A stretch of DNA of 64,000 nucleotides from an uncultured Propionibacteriaceae bacterium (GCA_938046585.1 CALIWR010000027.1:1-64000); one strand, 5' to 3'; shown: positions 16,312-25,557, counted from the stretch's first letter. Made by a program: numbers and translations. The notes: generated by a model not told the origin, from the letters alone.

Positions 16312-16949
16312 CCTAGGGGCGTCGGCTTGGCACCGGGTGCCGCGGCTGCGCAGCTGGACCCGCCGTCCGGATCTTGGTGGGGCAGTTCATTCATCAGCAG
16401 TCGCCGGGCCAGCCGCTCGTTGCCCATCAGGTCTGCCAGGTGCCCGAGCTGCTGCTCCTCGTAGGCCTGGGTGAAGGCCGCGATGTCCAGTGACAGCACC
16501 TTGCGGAAGGCCTGCACCGCGGCCGGACCGCCGGCTTGGGCTACCTGTTCGCCGTACCGGCTGACCAGGTCGAACATCGCGATCGGATAACGGACCGGCA
16601 GGCCTAGCCGGACGTGTACCTGCCCGATCCGGATCCGGGAACGGGCGTAGTCAAGGTCATAAACCTCGCTGAACAGCTCGGTGAACCAGTTCGCCAGGGT
16701 CGCGATCAAAGTCTCGACGGGGTACGGGGCGGCGTACTCCATGGTCGCGGGGCTGCTCGCCACCCTCGCCACGAAGTCCTCAGCGAAGGCCCGGGAGACG
16801 GCCTCGGCAGATTCCCGCAGGCCGGCCAACAGCTGTCGTTCGGCCTCGCCGAACTGGATCCAGTTAGCCAGTTCCGCCACCACATCCGGGCCGGTGATCT
16901 CCCAGCTGCGCTGGGTCATCAGCCGCGGTCTCGGGATCTGTTCCATCAT
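16308..16949 (-). CDS. Single-domain protoglobin
   Basis: A 213-residue protein matching the globin domain of protoglobins and globin-coupled sensors. The signature RIRIGQVHVRLGLPVRYPIAMFDL (near residues 105-127) contains the presumed proximal haem ligand H112, and W88-F89 and helices around 20-60 fit the rest of the fold. There is no kinase, cyclase or chemotaxis output domain; the last 25 or so residues are low-complexity. Such proteins bind O2, CO or NO; activity here is unknown. It is coupled by 4-bp overlaps to mshC upstream and argG downstream. Confidence 0.8.
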   Translation of the reverse strand: MMEQIPRPRLMTQRSWEITGPDVVAELANWIQFGEAERQLLAGLRESAEAVSRAFAEDFVARVASSPATMEYAAPYPVETLIATLANWFTELFSEVYDLDYARSRIRIGQVHVRLGLPVRYPIAMFDLVSRYGEQVAQAGGPAAVQAFRKVLSLDIAAFTQAYEEQQLGHLADLMGNERLARRLLMNELPHQDPDGGSSCAAAAPGAKPTPLG

Positions 16950-18214
16950 GCCTGGCGATCTGACACGGCAAACCCGAGGTCCACCCCCAGCAGTCCGTCG
17001 AGCAGTGTCCGTATCGCCTGCCGGGCCTGCGGCTGATCGCTCGCAGCCGTCTGGGACCGCCGGGCCCAGTCGTCGACCAGGAGCAACGCCCGGTCGGCGT
17101 GCAGGTCGTCAGCGACTGCGGCCCGGACCTGATCCAGGGTCTGGCGGGCGTCGACCGCGGTGGCGCCGCCGATCACCGCCCGCCACCACGTCAGCCGTTG
17201 TTCGGCGGCAGCCAGGTCAGTCTCGGTCCACTCCCATTCCCGGCGATAGTGGTGGCCCAGCAGGACCAGCCGGATCGCCATCGGGTCAACCCCGGCTTGG
17301 CGTAGCTGGGAGACCAGCACCAGGTTGCCCCGAGATTTGCTCATCTTCTCGCCATCGAGACCGACCATCGCCACGTGCAGGTAGGCCCGCGCGAAACGGG
17401 CCCCGGTCGCCGCGACCGCCTCCGCCGCGCACATCTCGTGGTGCGGGAAGAGCAGGTCTGAGCCGCCGCCCTGGACGTCGAAAGTCTCACCCAGTGATTC
17501 CAGCGCGATCGCGGTGCATTCGATGTGCCAGCCCGGCCGGCCACGGCCCAGCGGGCTGTCCCAGGCTGGTTCTGCCTCGCGGGCTTGGCGCCATACTAGG
17601 CAGTCCAGCGGGTCCTGTTTGGTGGGCCGCTGCGGGTCGCCGCCGCGCTGTGCAAACAGCGATCGCATCGCCTGCGGATCCAGGTGCGAGATCTGCCCGA
17701 AACCAGGAGCCCGGCTGGTCCGGAAGTACAGGTCGGGATGCTCCGGGTCAGCCACCGGGTAGACCTGCCCGGCCGCCTGGAGCCGTTGAACCAGCGAGAC
17801 CACCGCGGGGATCGATTCGACGGCCCCGACGTACGTGTCGGGCGGCAAGATCCGCAGGGCCTCCATATCGCTACGGAAGAGGTCCGTCTGGTCATGGGCC
17901 AGGTCGGCCCAATCCACCCCGGTAGCCTGGGCTCGTTCTAGCAGCGGATCGTCGACGTCGGTAACGTTCTGGGTGTAGCGCACCTGCAGCCCAGAGTCGC
18001 GCCAGGCCCGGTGCAGCAGATCAAAGGTCAGGTAGGTGAAGGCGTGGCCCATGTGGGTGGCGTCGTACGGGGTGATCCCGCACACGTACAGCCGGGCCTG
18101 CCCCGTGGCCGGCCCGACTGGCTGCACCTGGCGGGAGGAACTGTCAAAGGCCCGGACCTGACACCGCGGCCCGGGGGCGGGTACCGGCACGGGGACTGCT
18201 CGCCACGATTCCAT
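16946..18214 (-). CDS. mshC: Cysteine:glucosaminyl-inositol ligase (mycothiol synthesis)
   Basis: A 422-residue class I synthetase-like ligase that joins cysteine to GlcN-Ins to make the mycothiol precursor. It shows YVCGITPYDATHMGHAFTYL (Zn-binding Cys and HIGH-like motif), WHIECT and PHHEMCAAEA zinc ligands, and KMSKSRGNLV. The GITPYDATHMGH motif and a length near 410 separate MshC from CysRS. The start lacks a Shine-Dalgarno sequence but sits 6 nt after TAGGCT (18226-18221), suggesting a leaderless mRNA. It is first in mshC-protoglobin-argG-hisE-hisG. Confidence 0.94.
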   Translation of the reverse strand: MESWRAVPVPVPAPGPRCQVRAFDSSSRQVQPVGPATGQARLYVCGITPYDATHMGHAFTYLTFDLLHRAWRDSGLQVRYTQNVTDVDDPLLERAQATGVDWADLAHDQTDLFRSDMEALRILPPDTYVGAVESIPAVVSLVQRLQAAGQVYPVADPEHPDLYFRTSRAPGFGQISHLDPQAMRSLFAQRGGDPQRPTKQDPLDCLVWRQAREAEPAWDSPLGRGRPGWHIECTAIALESLGETFDVQGGGSDLLFPHHEMCAAEAVAATGARFARAYLHVAMVGLDGEKMSKSRGNLVLVSQLRQAGVDPMAIRLVLLGHHYRREWEWTETDLAAAEQRLTWWRAVIGGATAVDARQTLDQVRAAVADDLHADRALLLVDDWARRSQTAASDQPQARQAIRTLLDGLLGVDLGFAVSDRQA

Positions 18215-18268
18215 GCCGGGAGCCTAGTGCGTCGCCCCCACCGCACCGTGGCCGCGGGTGCGGGCTGA

Positions 18269-18763
18269 CTAGACCACCTGGTGCAGCCACCGGGCCGGGG
18301 AAGACTCGCCGGCGTGGCGGAACGGCTCCAGCTCGTCATCCCAGGGGACGCCGAGCAGCTCCTCGATGCAATCCCGCAGGGACCGACCCTCGCCCTCGGT
18401 GGCCAGCATCGCCGCCTTCAGCCGGCCCTCGGGGACCAGCATGTCACCGCTGGGTGACGTCAGCGCCCGGAACAGCCCGAGCCGGGGGGTGTAGCTGATC
18501 CGGTGAGCCTCGGAGGCGGCGGTGGCCTCCTCGGTCACCTCAAAACGGAGCCGCTGCCACCGGCTCAGTGATGAGGCGAGCTGCTCAGAGACCCCTACCG
18601 GCCCGTACCATGACAGTTCGGTACGAAAGGTTCCAGGTTCGACCGGTTGCGGGTACCAGTCCAGGCGTACGGGCATGCCAAGAACGCCGGCGGTCGCCCA
18701 CTCGATATGCGGGCGCAGCACCGACGGCGAGGAGTGCACAAAGAACACACCCCTGGTTTGCAT
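18269..18763 (-). CDS. DUF3145 family protein
   Basis: A 164-residue protein starting MQTRGVFFVHSSPSVLRPHIEWA, which I recognise as the DUF3145 family of actinobacteria; its function is unknown. It has no signal peptide or membrane segment. The longer open frame is rejected because an AAGGAG sequence lies 7 nt before the ATG at 18763 and the conserved family start coincides with it (a second ATG immediately upstream at 18766 is equally possible). It lies 54 bp upstream of mshC on the same strand. Confidence 0.85.
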   Translation of the reverse strand: MQTRGVFFVHSSPSVLRPHIEWATAGVLGMPVRLDWYPQPVEPGTFRTELSWYGPVGVSEQLASSLSRWQRLRFEVTEEATAASEAHRISYTPRLGLFRALTSPSGDMLVPEGRLKAAMLATEGEGRSLRDCIEELLGVPWDDELEPFRHAGESSPARWLHQVV

Positions 18764-18923
18764 CATCTGGCTCCTTCTCGTCTCAGGCGTGCCTTCCCCA
18801 GCAACCTGAGTCCCGATTCGGAACCGTGTCCTATGATGCCGCCTCAGCCCCGGTTGCGCCACCGGGCCGTACGCAGCAGTGAATCTTCGGGCATGAGACC
18901 CGGTACGACTCACCGGTCTCTCG

Positions 18924-19607
18924 TCAGGGGCGGCTCCCGAAGATGGCGGTCCCGACCCGGACACAGGTCGAGCCGCGCTCGATGGCGAGTTCCAGGTCAC
19001 CGCTCATCCCCATGGACAGCTCGTCCCAGCCGCCGCCGAAGCGGTCACGCAGCTGGTGACGTAGATCCCGGAGCCGGTCGAAACAGGCCGCCACCGGGGC
19101 CGGGTCGGGTGAAGGCAGCGCGATCGTCATCAGTCCCTGCGGCTGCAGCGCGGTGTACCGGCTCAGGCGCTCGGCGAAGCCGAGGGTCTGGTCGGGGGCC
19201 AGCCCGGACTTCGAGGCCTCCCCGGAGGTGTTCACCTGGACCAAGACCTTCAGGGCTCGCCCGGCAGCTTGCAGCCGGCGGTCCAGGGCCTCGGCTAGCT
19301 CGAGCGAGTCCAACGACTGCACCTCGGCGGCGGCCCGGGCCACGGCGGCGGCCTTATTGCGCTGGACGTGCCCGATCATCACCCAGCGCAAGTCGAGGTC
19401 TGCCAGTTCAGTGGCCTTACTGGTGAGCTCTTGGACCCGGTTCTCCCCGAACTCGCGCAGACCCGCCTGGTAGGCCTCGCGGAGCCGGGCCCCGGGGTGG
19501 GTCTTGCTCACTGCGAGCAGCCGGACTTCGTGGCGGGGACGTCCTGCCTGGTGGCAGGCGGCGGCGATGCGGGATTCGACCGCGGTCAGGTTCTGCTGCA
19601 GGGTCAT
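18924..19607 (-). CDS. YggS/PLPBP family pyridoxal-phosphate homeostasis protein
   Basis: A 227-residue single-domain PLP-binding protein of the alanine-racemase-like fold. It shows the PLP lysine in LLAVSKTHPG, FGENRVQELTSKA, WVMIGHVQRNKA, LVQVNTSGEASKSG and the C-terminal SMGMSGDLELAIERGSTCVRVGTAIFG. The family buffers PLP and affects amino-acid balance. The ATG at 19607 overlaps the preceding VWA gene stop by 4 bp. In many actinobacteria yggS lies near cell-division genes; here it ends the moxR-VWA operon. Confidence 0.93.
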   Translation of the reverse strand: MTLQQNLTAVESRIAAACHQAGRPRHEVRLLAVSKTHPGARLREAYQAGLREFGENRVQELTSKATELADLDLRWVMIGHVQRNKAAAVARAAAEVQSLDSLELAEALDRRLQAAGRALKVLVQVNTSGEASKSGLAPDQTLGFAERLSRYTALQPQGLMTIALPSPDPAPVAACFDRLRDLRHQLRDRFGGGWDELSMGMSGDLELAIERGSTCVRVGTAIFGSRP

Positions 19608-20563
19608 GGCCACCGCGAGGCTAGCGAGATCGCGGCCAGGGCGGCAAGGAAGCCGAACAGCGCCGCGAAACCGGCGTAACGTTCGGTGGTCTCCTGCTCG
19701 ATCTTCTCGTACCCGATGGACCGGGCAATGCCGTCATAGACCTTCTTCAGTTCCTCTGCCGAGGCCGCCGAATATTTCTGACCACCCGACACGTCCGCCA
19801 CCCGTTGCAATTCGTGATGGTCGACCGGGACCGGGTTGCGGTTACCGTTGCGGTCGATGACGTAGCCGGATGGGGTGCCGTACGCGATGGTACTGATCGG
19901 CACCCCGGCCTTCTTGGCATCAGCGGCTGCGGTGGCCGACTTCCGGCCGAGGTTCGACGCCCCGTCGCTGAGTAGCACCATCGCCGCCGGGACCGAAGCA
20001 TTCGGATCGCTCGGGTCAGGCGGGACCAGGCTCAGAGCGTCCAGCCCGGTGTAGATGCCCTCCCCGATCGCGGTCGACGGCTGCAGTTTGAGATTGTCGA
20101 TAGCCCGCGACACGGCGCCCCGGTCGGTGGTCGGCTGTACCACCAGCTGCGCGGTCCCGGCGAAGGCGACCAGCGCCACGTTGAAGCGCGGCGGGATGAC
20201 CTGCAGGAAACTCTTGGCCCCGGCCTGGGCCGCGGCCAGCCGGGTCGGCTTGACGTCGGTGGCCTCCATCGACAGGGAGACGTCGATCACCATGAGCACG
20301 GTCGCCCGTTCTCGCGGGACCTCAGCGTAGCCGCGCGGAGTGGCCCAGGCCACCACCAGCGAGGCCAAGCTGAGGATCGAGGCGAAGACCGCGACATGGC
20401 GTTTCCAGGCCGCCTGCTTGCGTACGAGCAATTCGAGGCTGCCGGGCTGGCGGCGTCGGCCGCCGGACTTGGACCAGGCCAATACCAGGTACGCGATCAC
20501 CAGGGTCGGTACCGCCAGCAGCGCCCAAAGCCGCTCCGGATGGATGAATTCGGTCGGGATCAT
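19604..20563 (-). CDS. VWA-domain membrane protein (second copy)
   Basis: A 319-residue BatA/Rv1481-like protein. An N-terminal membrane segment (ALLAVPTLVIAYLVLAW) and a second at about 60-80 precede a von Willebrand A domain with MIDAS motif DVSLSMEATD; a C-terminal membrane helix (AGFAALFGFLAALAAISLASR) closes it. The topology places the VWA domain between membrane helices. It is a paralogue of the gene just upstream, with which it shares the RERATVLMVIDVSLSM block. The ATG at 20563 overlaps that gene by 4 bp and follows a GAGGTGGG SD. Confidence 0.9.
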   Translation of the reverse strand: MIPTEFIHPERLWALLAVPTLVIAYLVLAWSKSGGRRRQPGSLELLVRKQAAWKRHVAVFASILSLASLVVAWATPRGYAEVPRERATVLMVIDVSLSMEATDVKPTRLAAAQAGAKSFLQVIPPRFNVALVAFAGTAQLVVQPTTDRGAVSRAIDNLKLQPSTAIGEGIYTGLDALSLVPPDPSDPNASVPAAMVLLSDGASNLGRKSATAAADAKKAGVPISTIAYGTPSGYVIDRNGNRNPVPVDHHELQRVADVSGGQKYSAASAEELKKVYDGIARSIGYEKIEQETTERYAGFAALFGFLAALAAISLASRWP

Positions 20564-21534
20564 GCCCACCTCGCTCCCAGGACCAGGGAACCGATGGCGG
20601 CCAAGACAGCGAAGATCAGTCCGACCCCGGCAGCGGTCGCGGTCACCTCTTTCACAGCCTCCTCGTAGCCGACCTCCGAGCCAATGCTGCGGTAGGCATC
20701 TTTGAGTTGGGAGACGTTGTCGGCCGAGTACGTCTTACCGTTGGTAGCGCTTGAAATCTTCGCCAGCGTCTCCGGGTCAGGCGGAACCCGTTCCCGTTTC
20801 CCGTCGACGTCGACATAGCCGTTGTCAGTCCCGTACGAAATCGTGTAGATGGGCACCTTCCGTTTGGCCGCGTCCTGCGCGGTCTGCTGCGGAGCCTGGC
20901 CGGCGGTGTTGGCGCCGTCGGAGAGCAACACGATCAGCCCCGGTGCCTTACTGTTGTCCGCGCCGGCGGGGGCCATGTCCAGCGCTGCCAGGGAGACTGT
21001 GATCGCGTCCCCGATGGCGGTCGACTCTTGGGGTTTGAGGTTGGCGATGGCGCGTAGGACCGCTCCGCGGTCCTGGGTCGGCGGGACCCGCTGGGCGGGA
21101 TTGCCGGACAGAGAGACGACTGCGACGTTGTACTGCGAGGGCAGGCTGGTGACGAAGGTCGAAGCCGCGGTCTTGGCGGCCTCCAGCCGAGACGGTTTCA
21201 CGTCGGTGGCCTGCATCGACAGCGAGACGTCGATCACGACGACCACGGTGGCTCGTTCTCTTGGCACCCGATCGATCCCGACCGGCCGAGCCCAAGCCCC
21301 CATAAGCGTGACCAGGCTCAAGGTCGCTAGCCCGACCGTGATGTGACGCACCCACTGGGACTGGCGCGGCAGCACGATCGACAGCACCGAGGTGTTGGTG
21401 TAGCGGATCCCGGACTTCGACTTCCGGCGCACCAGCAGCACGTAGATCACGATCAGCACCGGGACCACCAGCAGCCACCAGAGCCGGGTGGGGCTGAGGA
21501 AGCCCTGTACGGGCAGATCCAACAGCGAGTTCAT
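20560..21534 (-). CDS. VWA-domain membrane protein (first copy)
   Basis: A 324-residue protein with the same plan as its downstream neighbour: membrane helix (LWWLLVVPVLIVIYVLLV), second helix, VWA domain with MIDAS DVSLSMQATD and SDGANTAGQ, and a C-terminal helix (AAGVGLIFAVLAAIGSLVLG). VWA proteins in MoxR operons are thought to work with the AAA+ ATPase in metal-dependent assembly or chaperone reactions at the membrane. Start overlaps DUF58 by 4 bp. Confidence 0.9.
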   Translation of the reverse strand: MNSLLDLPVQGFLSPTRLWWLLVVPVLIVIYVLLVRRKSKSGIRYTNTSVLSIVLPRQSQWVRHITVGLATLSLVTLMGAWARPVGIDRVPRERATVVVVIDVSLSMQATDVKPSRLEAAKTAASTFVTSLPSQYNVAVVSLSGNPAQRVPPTQDRGAVLRAIANLKPQESTAIGDAITVSLAALDMAPAGADNSKAPGLIVLLSDGANTAGQAPQQTAQDAAKRKVPIYTISYGTDNGYVDVDGKRERVPPDPETLAKISSATNGKTYSADNVSQLKDAYRSIGSEVGYEEAVKEVTATAAGVGLIFAVLAAIGSLVLGARWA

Positions 21535-22574
21535 CGGCTGACTCCTTGTGGTGGTGCGTGCAATTGGCTCGCGATCCGGCGGTAGGCGAGGACGAACCGG
21601 GCGATGTCTTGAACCCAGTCTCTATCGGTACGCAACTGGATGTGACCGACCCCGGCCCGGCGCAGCGCAATCCGGATCCGTTCCCGCTGGGCCGCGCTAG
21701 CGGCGTCCATCCGGGCCCGGGCACCCCCATCGGAAGTGTTCACATAGCGCTGGAAGTCAGTCTCGGGATCGCGGATCAGCAGGTCCCCGATGTCGGGAAA
21801 TTCGATCTCACGCCGATCCACCACCTCGATGCAGATCACCTGGTTGCGGACCGCGAGCCGACGCAGCGAGCGTTCCCAATCCGGTTCCACATTCGGGTCG
21901 AGCTCAAAGTCACCGGCAGTCATGAAATCCGACACCACGACCCGCAGCCCGCGGCGGCGCTGGGTCCGGGCCATCTGCTCGATCCCGTCGGCCAGGTCCA
22001 GATCACCGACGGAATGATCGGGCACGATCGGCTCGGTCAGCATCCGGCGCAGCAGCCCGTACAGCGCGGTCCGGCCGGAGCGGGCTGGGAGCCTGCGGAC
22101 CCCGTCGGGGCGCATCAACATCCCGCCGAATCGGTCGCCCATCTTCTGGCTCAGGAAGCCAATCGTGGCGATCGCCGCGATCCCGAGGTCCCGCTTGGTA
22201 ATGCCCTCGGTGCCCCAATTCATCGACGGGGTCACATCCAGCAGGGCCCAAACCTCCAATTCCCGGTCGGCGATCGTGTCCCGGACGTGTGGGATCGTGG
22301 TCCGCGCGGTGACCGCCCAATCCATCCGCCGAACGTCGTCTTGGCCGGGCTGGTACGGGCGAGCATCGTTGGTGTCGGAGCCGGGGCCGGGCAGCAAGCC
22401 CAGGTGGTCACCGTGGAGGAAGCCTTCCAGGCGACGTACGATCGCCAATTCCAGTCGTCGTAGCGCCGCCTCTGGGGCAAGTTGGTGCAACGGCAGCGAC
22501 GGGCCCTGCGGCTCGTCGATCACCGACGCGGCAGCATGCCTCGTCGGCGGTGCAAAGTTCGGTGTCTGGGTCAC
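21531..22574 (-). CDS. DUF58 domain protein
   Basis: A 347-residue DUF58 protein with the family motif YQPGQDDVRRMDWAVTART and a VWA-like fold with LLDVTPSMNWG. It has no membrane segment, unlike several DUF58 relatives. The gene follows moxR by 3 bp and overlaps the first VWA gene by 4 bp. The moxR-DUF58-VWA arrangement is widespread (for example Rv1479-Rv1481) but its substrate is not established. Confidence 0.9.
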   Translation of the reverse strand: MTQTPNFAPPTRHAAASVIDEPQGPSLPLHQLAPEAALRRLELAIVRRLEGFLHGDHLGLLPGPGSDTNDARPYQPGQDDVRRMDWAVTARTTIPHVRDTIADRELEVWALLDVTPSMNWGTEGITKRDLGIAAIATIGFLSQKMGDRFGGMLMRPDGVRRLPARSGRTALYGLLRRMLTEPIVPDHSVGDLDLADGIEQMARTQRRRGLRVVVSDFMTAGDFELDPNVEPDWERSLRRLAVRNQVICIEVVDRREIEFPDIGDLLIRDPETDFQRYVNTSDGGARARMDAASAAQRERIRIALRRAGVGHIQLRTDRDWVQDIARFVLAYRRIASQLHAPPQGVSR

Positions 22575-22577
22575 CGG

Positions 22578-23639
22578 CTAGTTCCGGAAGCTTGGCGTGT
22601 GGCTCTGCGCTGCCTGGGCGGATTGGCGCTGCTGGGTGTTCCAGACTGGAGTCGGCGGCGGGACCATCGCCACCAGGCGCTCCACCACCTGGACCGGGCT
22701 GACGTTGTCGGCAACCGCGTCGAATCCCAGCACCAGCCGGTGCGCCATCACGTCCTTGGCTACGGCTTGGACATCGGTCGGCAGCACATATTCGCGCCCG
22801 TGGATCAGCGCTAAGGCGCGCGAGGCGGCTACCAGGCCGAGGGTGGCGCGCGGCGAGCACCCGATCGAGATCACGGGGACCAGGTCGGGCATCCCGAACT
22901 CGGCCGGGGTCCGGGTCGCCATCACCAGGCGCACGATGTACTCAGCGACCAGGTTGTGTACGAAGACATTGGACGCTTGGTCCTGCAATTGGCGAACCAG
23001 GTCCGGGTTGAGCACCGGCATCGGCTCGGGCGGGGTGACCGACATCCGGCGCAGGATCTCGAACTCCTCGTTACCCTTCGGGTAAGGGACGTCCACCTTG
23101 AGCAGGAAACGGTCCCGCTGGGCCTCGGGCAGCGGGTAGACGCCCTCGGATTCGATCGGGTTTTGGGTGGCGATCACGATGAACGGCTTGGGCGCCGGAT
23201 AAGTACGACCGCCGATCGAGACCTGTTTCTCCGCCATCAGCTCGAGCATCGCCGACTGCACCTTGGCGGGGGCCCGGTTGATCTCGTCGGCGAGCACGAA
23301 GTTCACGAAAACCGGCCCCAGTTCGATGTCGAACTCTTCTTTGGAGGCCGAGTAGATCCGGGTGCCGACGATGTCGGAAGGGACCAAGTCAGGCGTGAAC
23401 TGGATCCGGGCGAAGTCGCAGCCGACGACGGTCGCGAACGACCGTACAGCCAGGGTCTTGGCGACGCCCGGGACGCCTTCCAGCAGGCAGTGGCCCTTGG
23501 CGAGGAGCGCCACCATCAGCTGCTCCACCATGTGCTCCTGACCGACGATCACCCTCTGCACTTGGGCAATCGCCTCGCCGAGGAGCCTGGCTGCCTGATC
23601 GGTGCTGGGCTGGCCGGCGGCTCGCGGCTGGGTCGTCAC
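22578..23639 (-). CDS. MoxR-family AAA+ ATPase
   Basis: A 353-residue AAA+ ATPase. It shows Walker A GVPGVAKT, the FTPDLVPSDIVGTRIY segment, Walker B FVLADEINRAPAK, sensor 1 IATQNPIESEG and the arginine-finger region EAQRDRFLLKVDVPYP. MoxR enzymes act as chaperones that remodel partner proteins, often with VWA proteins. The start GTG is preceded by AGGAGA 8 nt upstream. It heads moxR-DUF58-VWA-VWA-yggS. Confidence 0.95.
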   Translation of the reverse strand: MTTQPRAAGQPSTDQAARLLGEAIAQVQRVIVGQEHMVEQLMVALLAKGHCLLEGVPGVAKTLAVRSFATVVGCDFARIQFTPDLVPSDIVGTRIYSASKEEFDIELGPVFVNFVLADEINRAPAKVQSAMLELMAEKQVSIGGRTYPAPKPFIVIATQNPIESEGVYPLPEAQRDRFLLKVDVPYPKGNEEFEILRRMSVTPPEPMPVLNPDLVRQLQDQASNVFVHNLVAEYIVRLVMATRTPAEFGMPDLVPVISIGCSPRATLGLVAASRALALIHGREYVLPTDVQAVAKDVMAHRLVLGFDAVADNVSPVQVVERLVAMVPPPTPVWNTQQRQSAQAAQSHTPSFRN

Positions 23640-23806
23640 GGGTGGTCTCCTGGTTGGTCGACAAGCCCGTCACTACGCCGGGCCGCTCCCACGATACCGG
23701 CTGGATCGGCCTGGTCCAGCGCTGACCATTGAGCCGGGAGCTTCGCCGGTCAGGCACAATGGACCTGCCCGGGCAGCCGCTCGGTACCTCGAACGTCAGG
23801 GAGAAC

Positions 23807-24778
23807 ATGACCACAGGGCCCATCCCACTGTTCACCGGTGGCGGCGACATGGGCCCGGCGATGGCACCCCTACTGCCGACCGATCCGCCGAAGATCGGCG
23901 ATTTCTGGCTGGATGGCCGGCTGACCGCCAGCCCGTCCGGAATCGCGTACGCGGGCCACGCCGATGATGGTTCCGCAGTGATGCTGGTATTGCTGTCGGC
24001 CGGCGCCGCCGAGGATGCCGCGGCCCGGGACCGATTCGCGGGCCAAGTCAACAAGATGCACATCGACACGGTGCTCGCCCGCGGTGGTCAAGGACAGCAG
24101 GACGGCCGGCTGGGTTTCCGGTTCCGTTCCGAGGACGATGATCCGGTCGAGCCCGGGCACCAGCCCTTGGCCCCCTGGGTGGCCTTGGCCTACGACGGGA
24201 CCCCGGCGGCATTGGCCGAGGCTAACCGGCTGCTGGCGGAGATCGACCTGTCGCAGCTGCCGGAACAGGGGCAGCCCAGCGGCCCGGACTATGCCCTGCA
24301 CTGGGTGGACAATGCCCAGCCGGGCGTGAGCCGACTGTGGCCGTTGCCCTGGCCCGGCCGCTATGACCGGGCCGGGCGAGTCTCGGTGGTCGCGTCGTGG
24401 CTGCTGATGATGCTGATCGGGATGCTGGCGATCCTGCTGGCGATCTTGATCTTCAGCCATTCGGACCAGCAGTCACCGCCGCCGCCGCTACCGACGACCG
24501 CGTCGCCGCAGTCGGGCTCTCCCCCTCCGGAATCAGCTTCCCCATCACCGGAATCGGCTTCCCCCTCACCCCAGTCGGCCTCGCCGTCGCCGGGGTCAGC
24601 CTCGCCCAGTGGTTCCCCGTCCGGGTCGGCCAGTCCTACCCCGTCGGGTTCGCAGTCCGGTTCTCCCTCGCCCTCCGGCTCACAGAGCGCTTCGGCCTCA
24701 CCCTCGCCGGCTTCGGGATCCCCCGGTCCCAGCGGTTCCACGGTTCCTGGCGCTCCTACCACGACCTCGAAGCTCTGA
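23807..24778 (+). CDS. Conserved membrane protein with Ser/Pro-rich tail
   Basis: A 323-residue protein of unknown function. Residues 1-185 form a cytoplasmic-looking domain (PKIGDFWLDGRLTASPSGIA), without kinase motifs. One transmembrane helix (about 195-220, VASWLLMMLIGMLAILLAIL) is followed by a low-complexity tail of about 100 residues, rich in Ser, Pro and Gly with repeated ASPSP units, probably outside the membrane. I recall similar proteins in Propionibacteriaceae. Start ATG 23807 is chosen over an upstream frame because of the AGGGAGA SD. It diverges from moxR. Confidence 0.75.
   Translation: MTTGPIPLFTGGGDMGPAMAPLLPTDPPKIGDFWLDGRLTASPSGIAYAGHADDGSAVMLVLLSAGAAEDAAARDRFAGQVNKMHIDTVLARGGQGQQDGRLGFRFRSEDDDPVEPGHQPLAPWVALAYDGTPAALAEANRLLAEIDLSQLPEQGQPSGPDYALHWVDNAQPGVSRLWPLPWPGRYDRAGRVSVVASWLLMMLIGMLAILLAILIFSHSDQQSPPPPLPTTASPQSGSPPPESASPSPESASPSPQSASPSPGSASPSGSPSGSASPTPSGSQSGSPSPSGSQSASASPSPASGSPGPSGSTVPGAPTTTSKL
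24475..24770 (+). repeat. Degenerate Ser/Pro-coding repeats
   Basis: Units such as TCACCGGAATCGGCTTCCCC recur with variation, encoding SPSPES/ASPSPQS/ASPSPGS runs in the C-terminal tail of the preceding protein. The number of units is likely to vary between strains by slippage. Confidence 0.6.
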
Positions 24779-24841
24779 CTGCCCGTCTGGCCTGTGTGGG
24801 TCGCAGTGATCGTGGTCGATCGGTGATCAGTCCGTACTGCA

Positions 24842-25441
24842 TCACCAGTCTTCGCCATCCTCGTCGATCAGTCCGCGACGCGCGGATCTCGAGGATTGAG
24901 CGACCTGGGGGTCACCACTGCCTGCGATCGGCGCGGCCCGTCGCCCCACCAGCTCCGGCTCCCGGGCTACGGGGTCCTCACGAACCGGGCTCGGTACGTG
25001 GGGGCGCCGGTAGGCCTCTGGCGGCATCGGGGCGTACGACTCCCCCAGCAGCAGGGGGGATTCCTGCGAGGCTGCGATAGGGAATCGGGTAGCGCCAGGG
25101 GATCCTCCGCTCGGCCCGGCAAGGGCCCGAGCTGCCTGGGAGGTAGGGCGGATGTCGCTGGTGAGCCGCTCTACCGCCACCTTCCGGTTGTTGGTGATCT
25201 TGCGGGTTTTGATCTTCGCTGTCGGCCTGGACCCCCGGGCCGCCCGTCGCCCGCTGGTATGGTGGGGGCGTCCAAGCAGGAACCAGGCCAGCGGGCCGGC
25301 GACCGGCAGGAGGACCACGATCACCAGCCAGACTGTCCTGCCGAGCATCCGGACATCGACCGGGTCAGCGCGCATGACGTCAATCAGGCAGATCAGCAAG
25401 ACGACCGCAGCGGCGAGCGCACCAACAGTCAACGAATCCAT
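24842..25441 (-). CDS. PLDc_N domain membrane protein
   Basis: A 199-residue protein. Two N-terminal transmembrane helices (VGALAAAVVLLICLIDVM and MLGRTVWLVIVVLLPVAGPLAWFLLG) form the phospholipase D/cardiolipin-synthase N-terminal module ending in WFLLGRP. A basic, then Pro/Arg-rich, disordered cytoplasmic tail follows. No PLD catalytic HKD motif is present. Function is unknown. A GAAGGATT SD precedes ATG 25441. Confidence 0.8.
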   Translation of the reverse strand: MDSLTVGALAAAVVLLICLIDVMRADPVDVRMLGRTVWLVIVVLLPVAGPLAWFLLGRPHHTSGRRAARGSRPTAKIKTRKITNNRKVAVERLTSDIRPTSQAARALAGPSGGSPGATRFPIAASQESPLLLGESYAPMPPEAYRRPHVPSPVREDPVAREPELVGRRAAPIAGSGDPQVAQSSRSARRGLIDEDGEDW

Positions 25442-25557
25442 GTGAATCCTTCGTCCAGGGGTGCCACCGAGGGTAGGAGCGCAGCACCGGCCCAGGTCCG
25501 AAGCACGAGAGGTTTCTCATCCCCACTGCCCCCCACGGCCTTACCATGTCGGGCATA

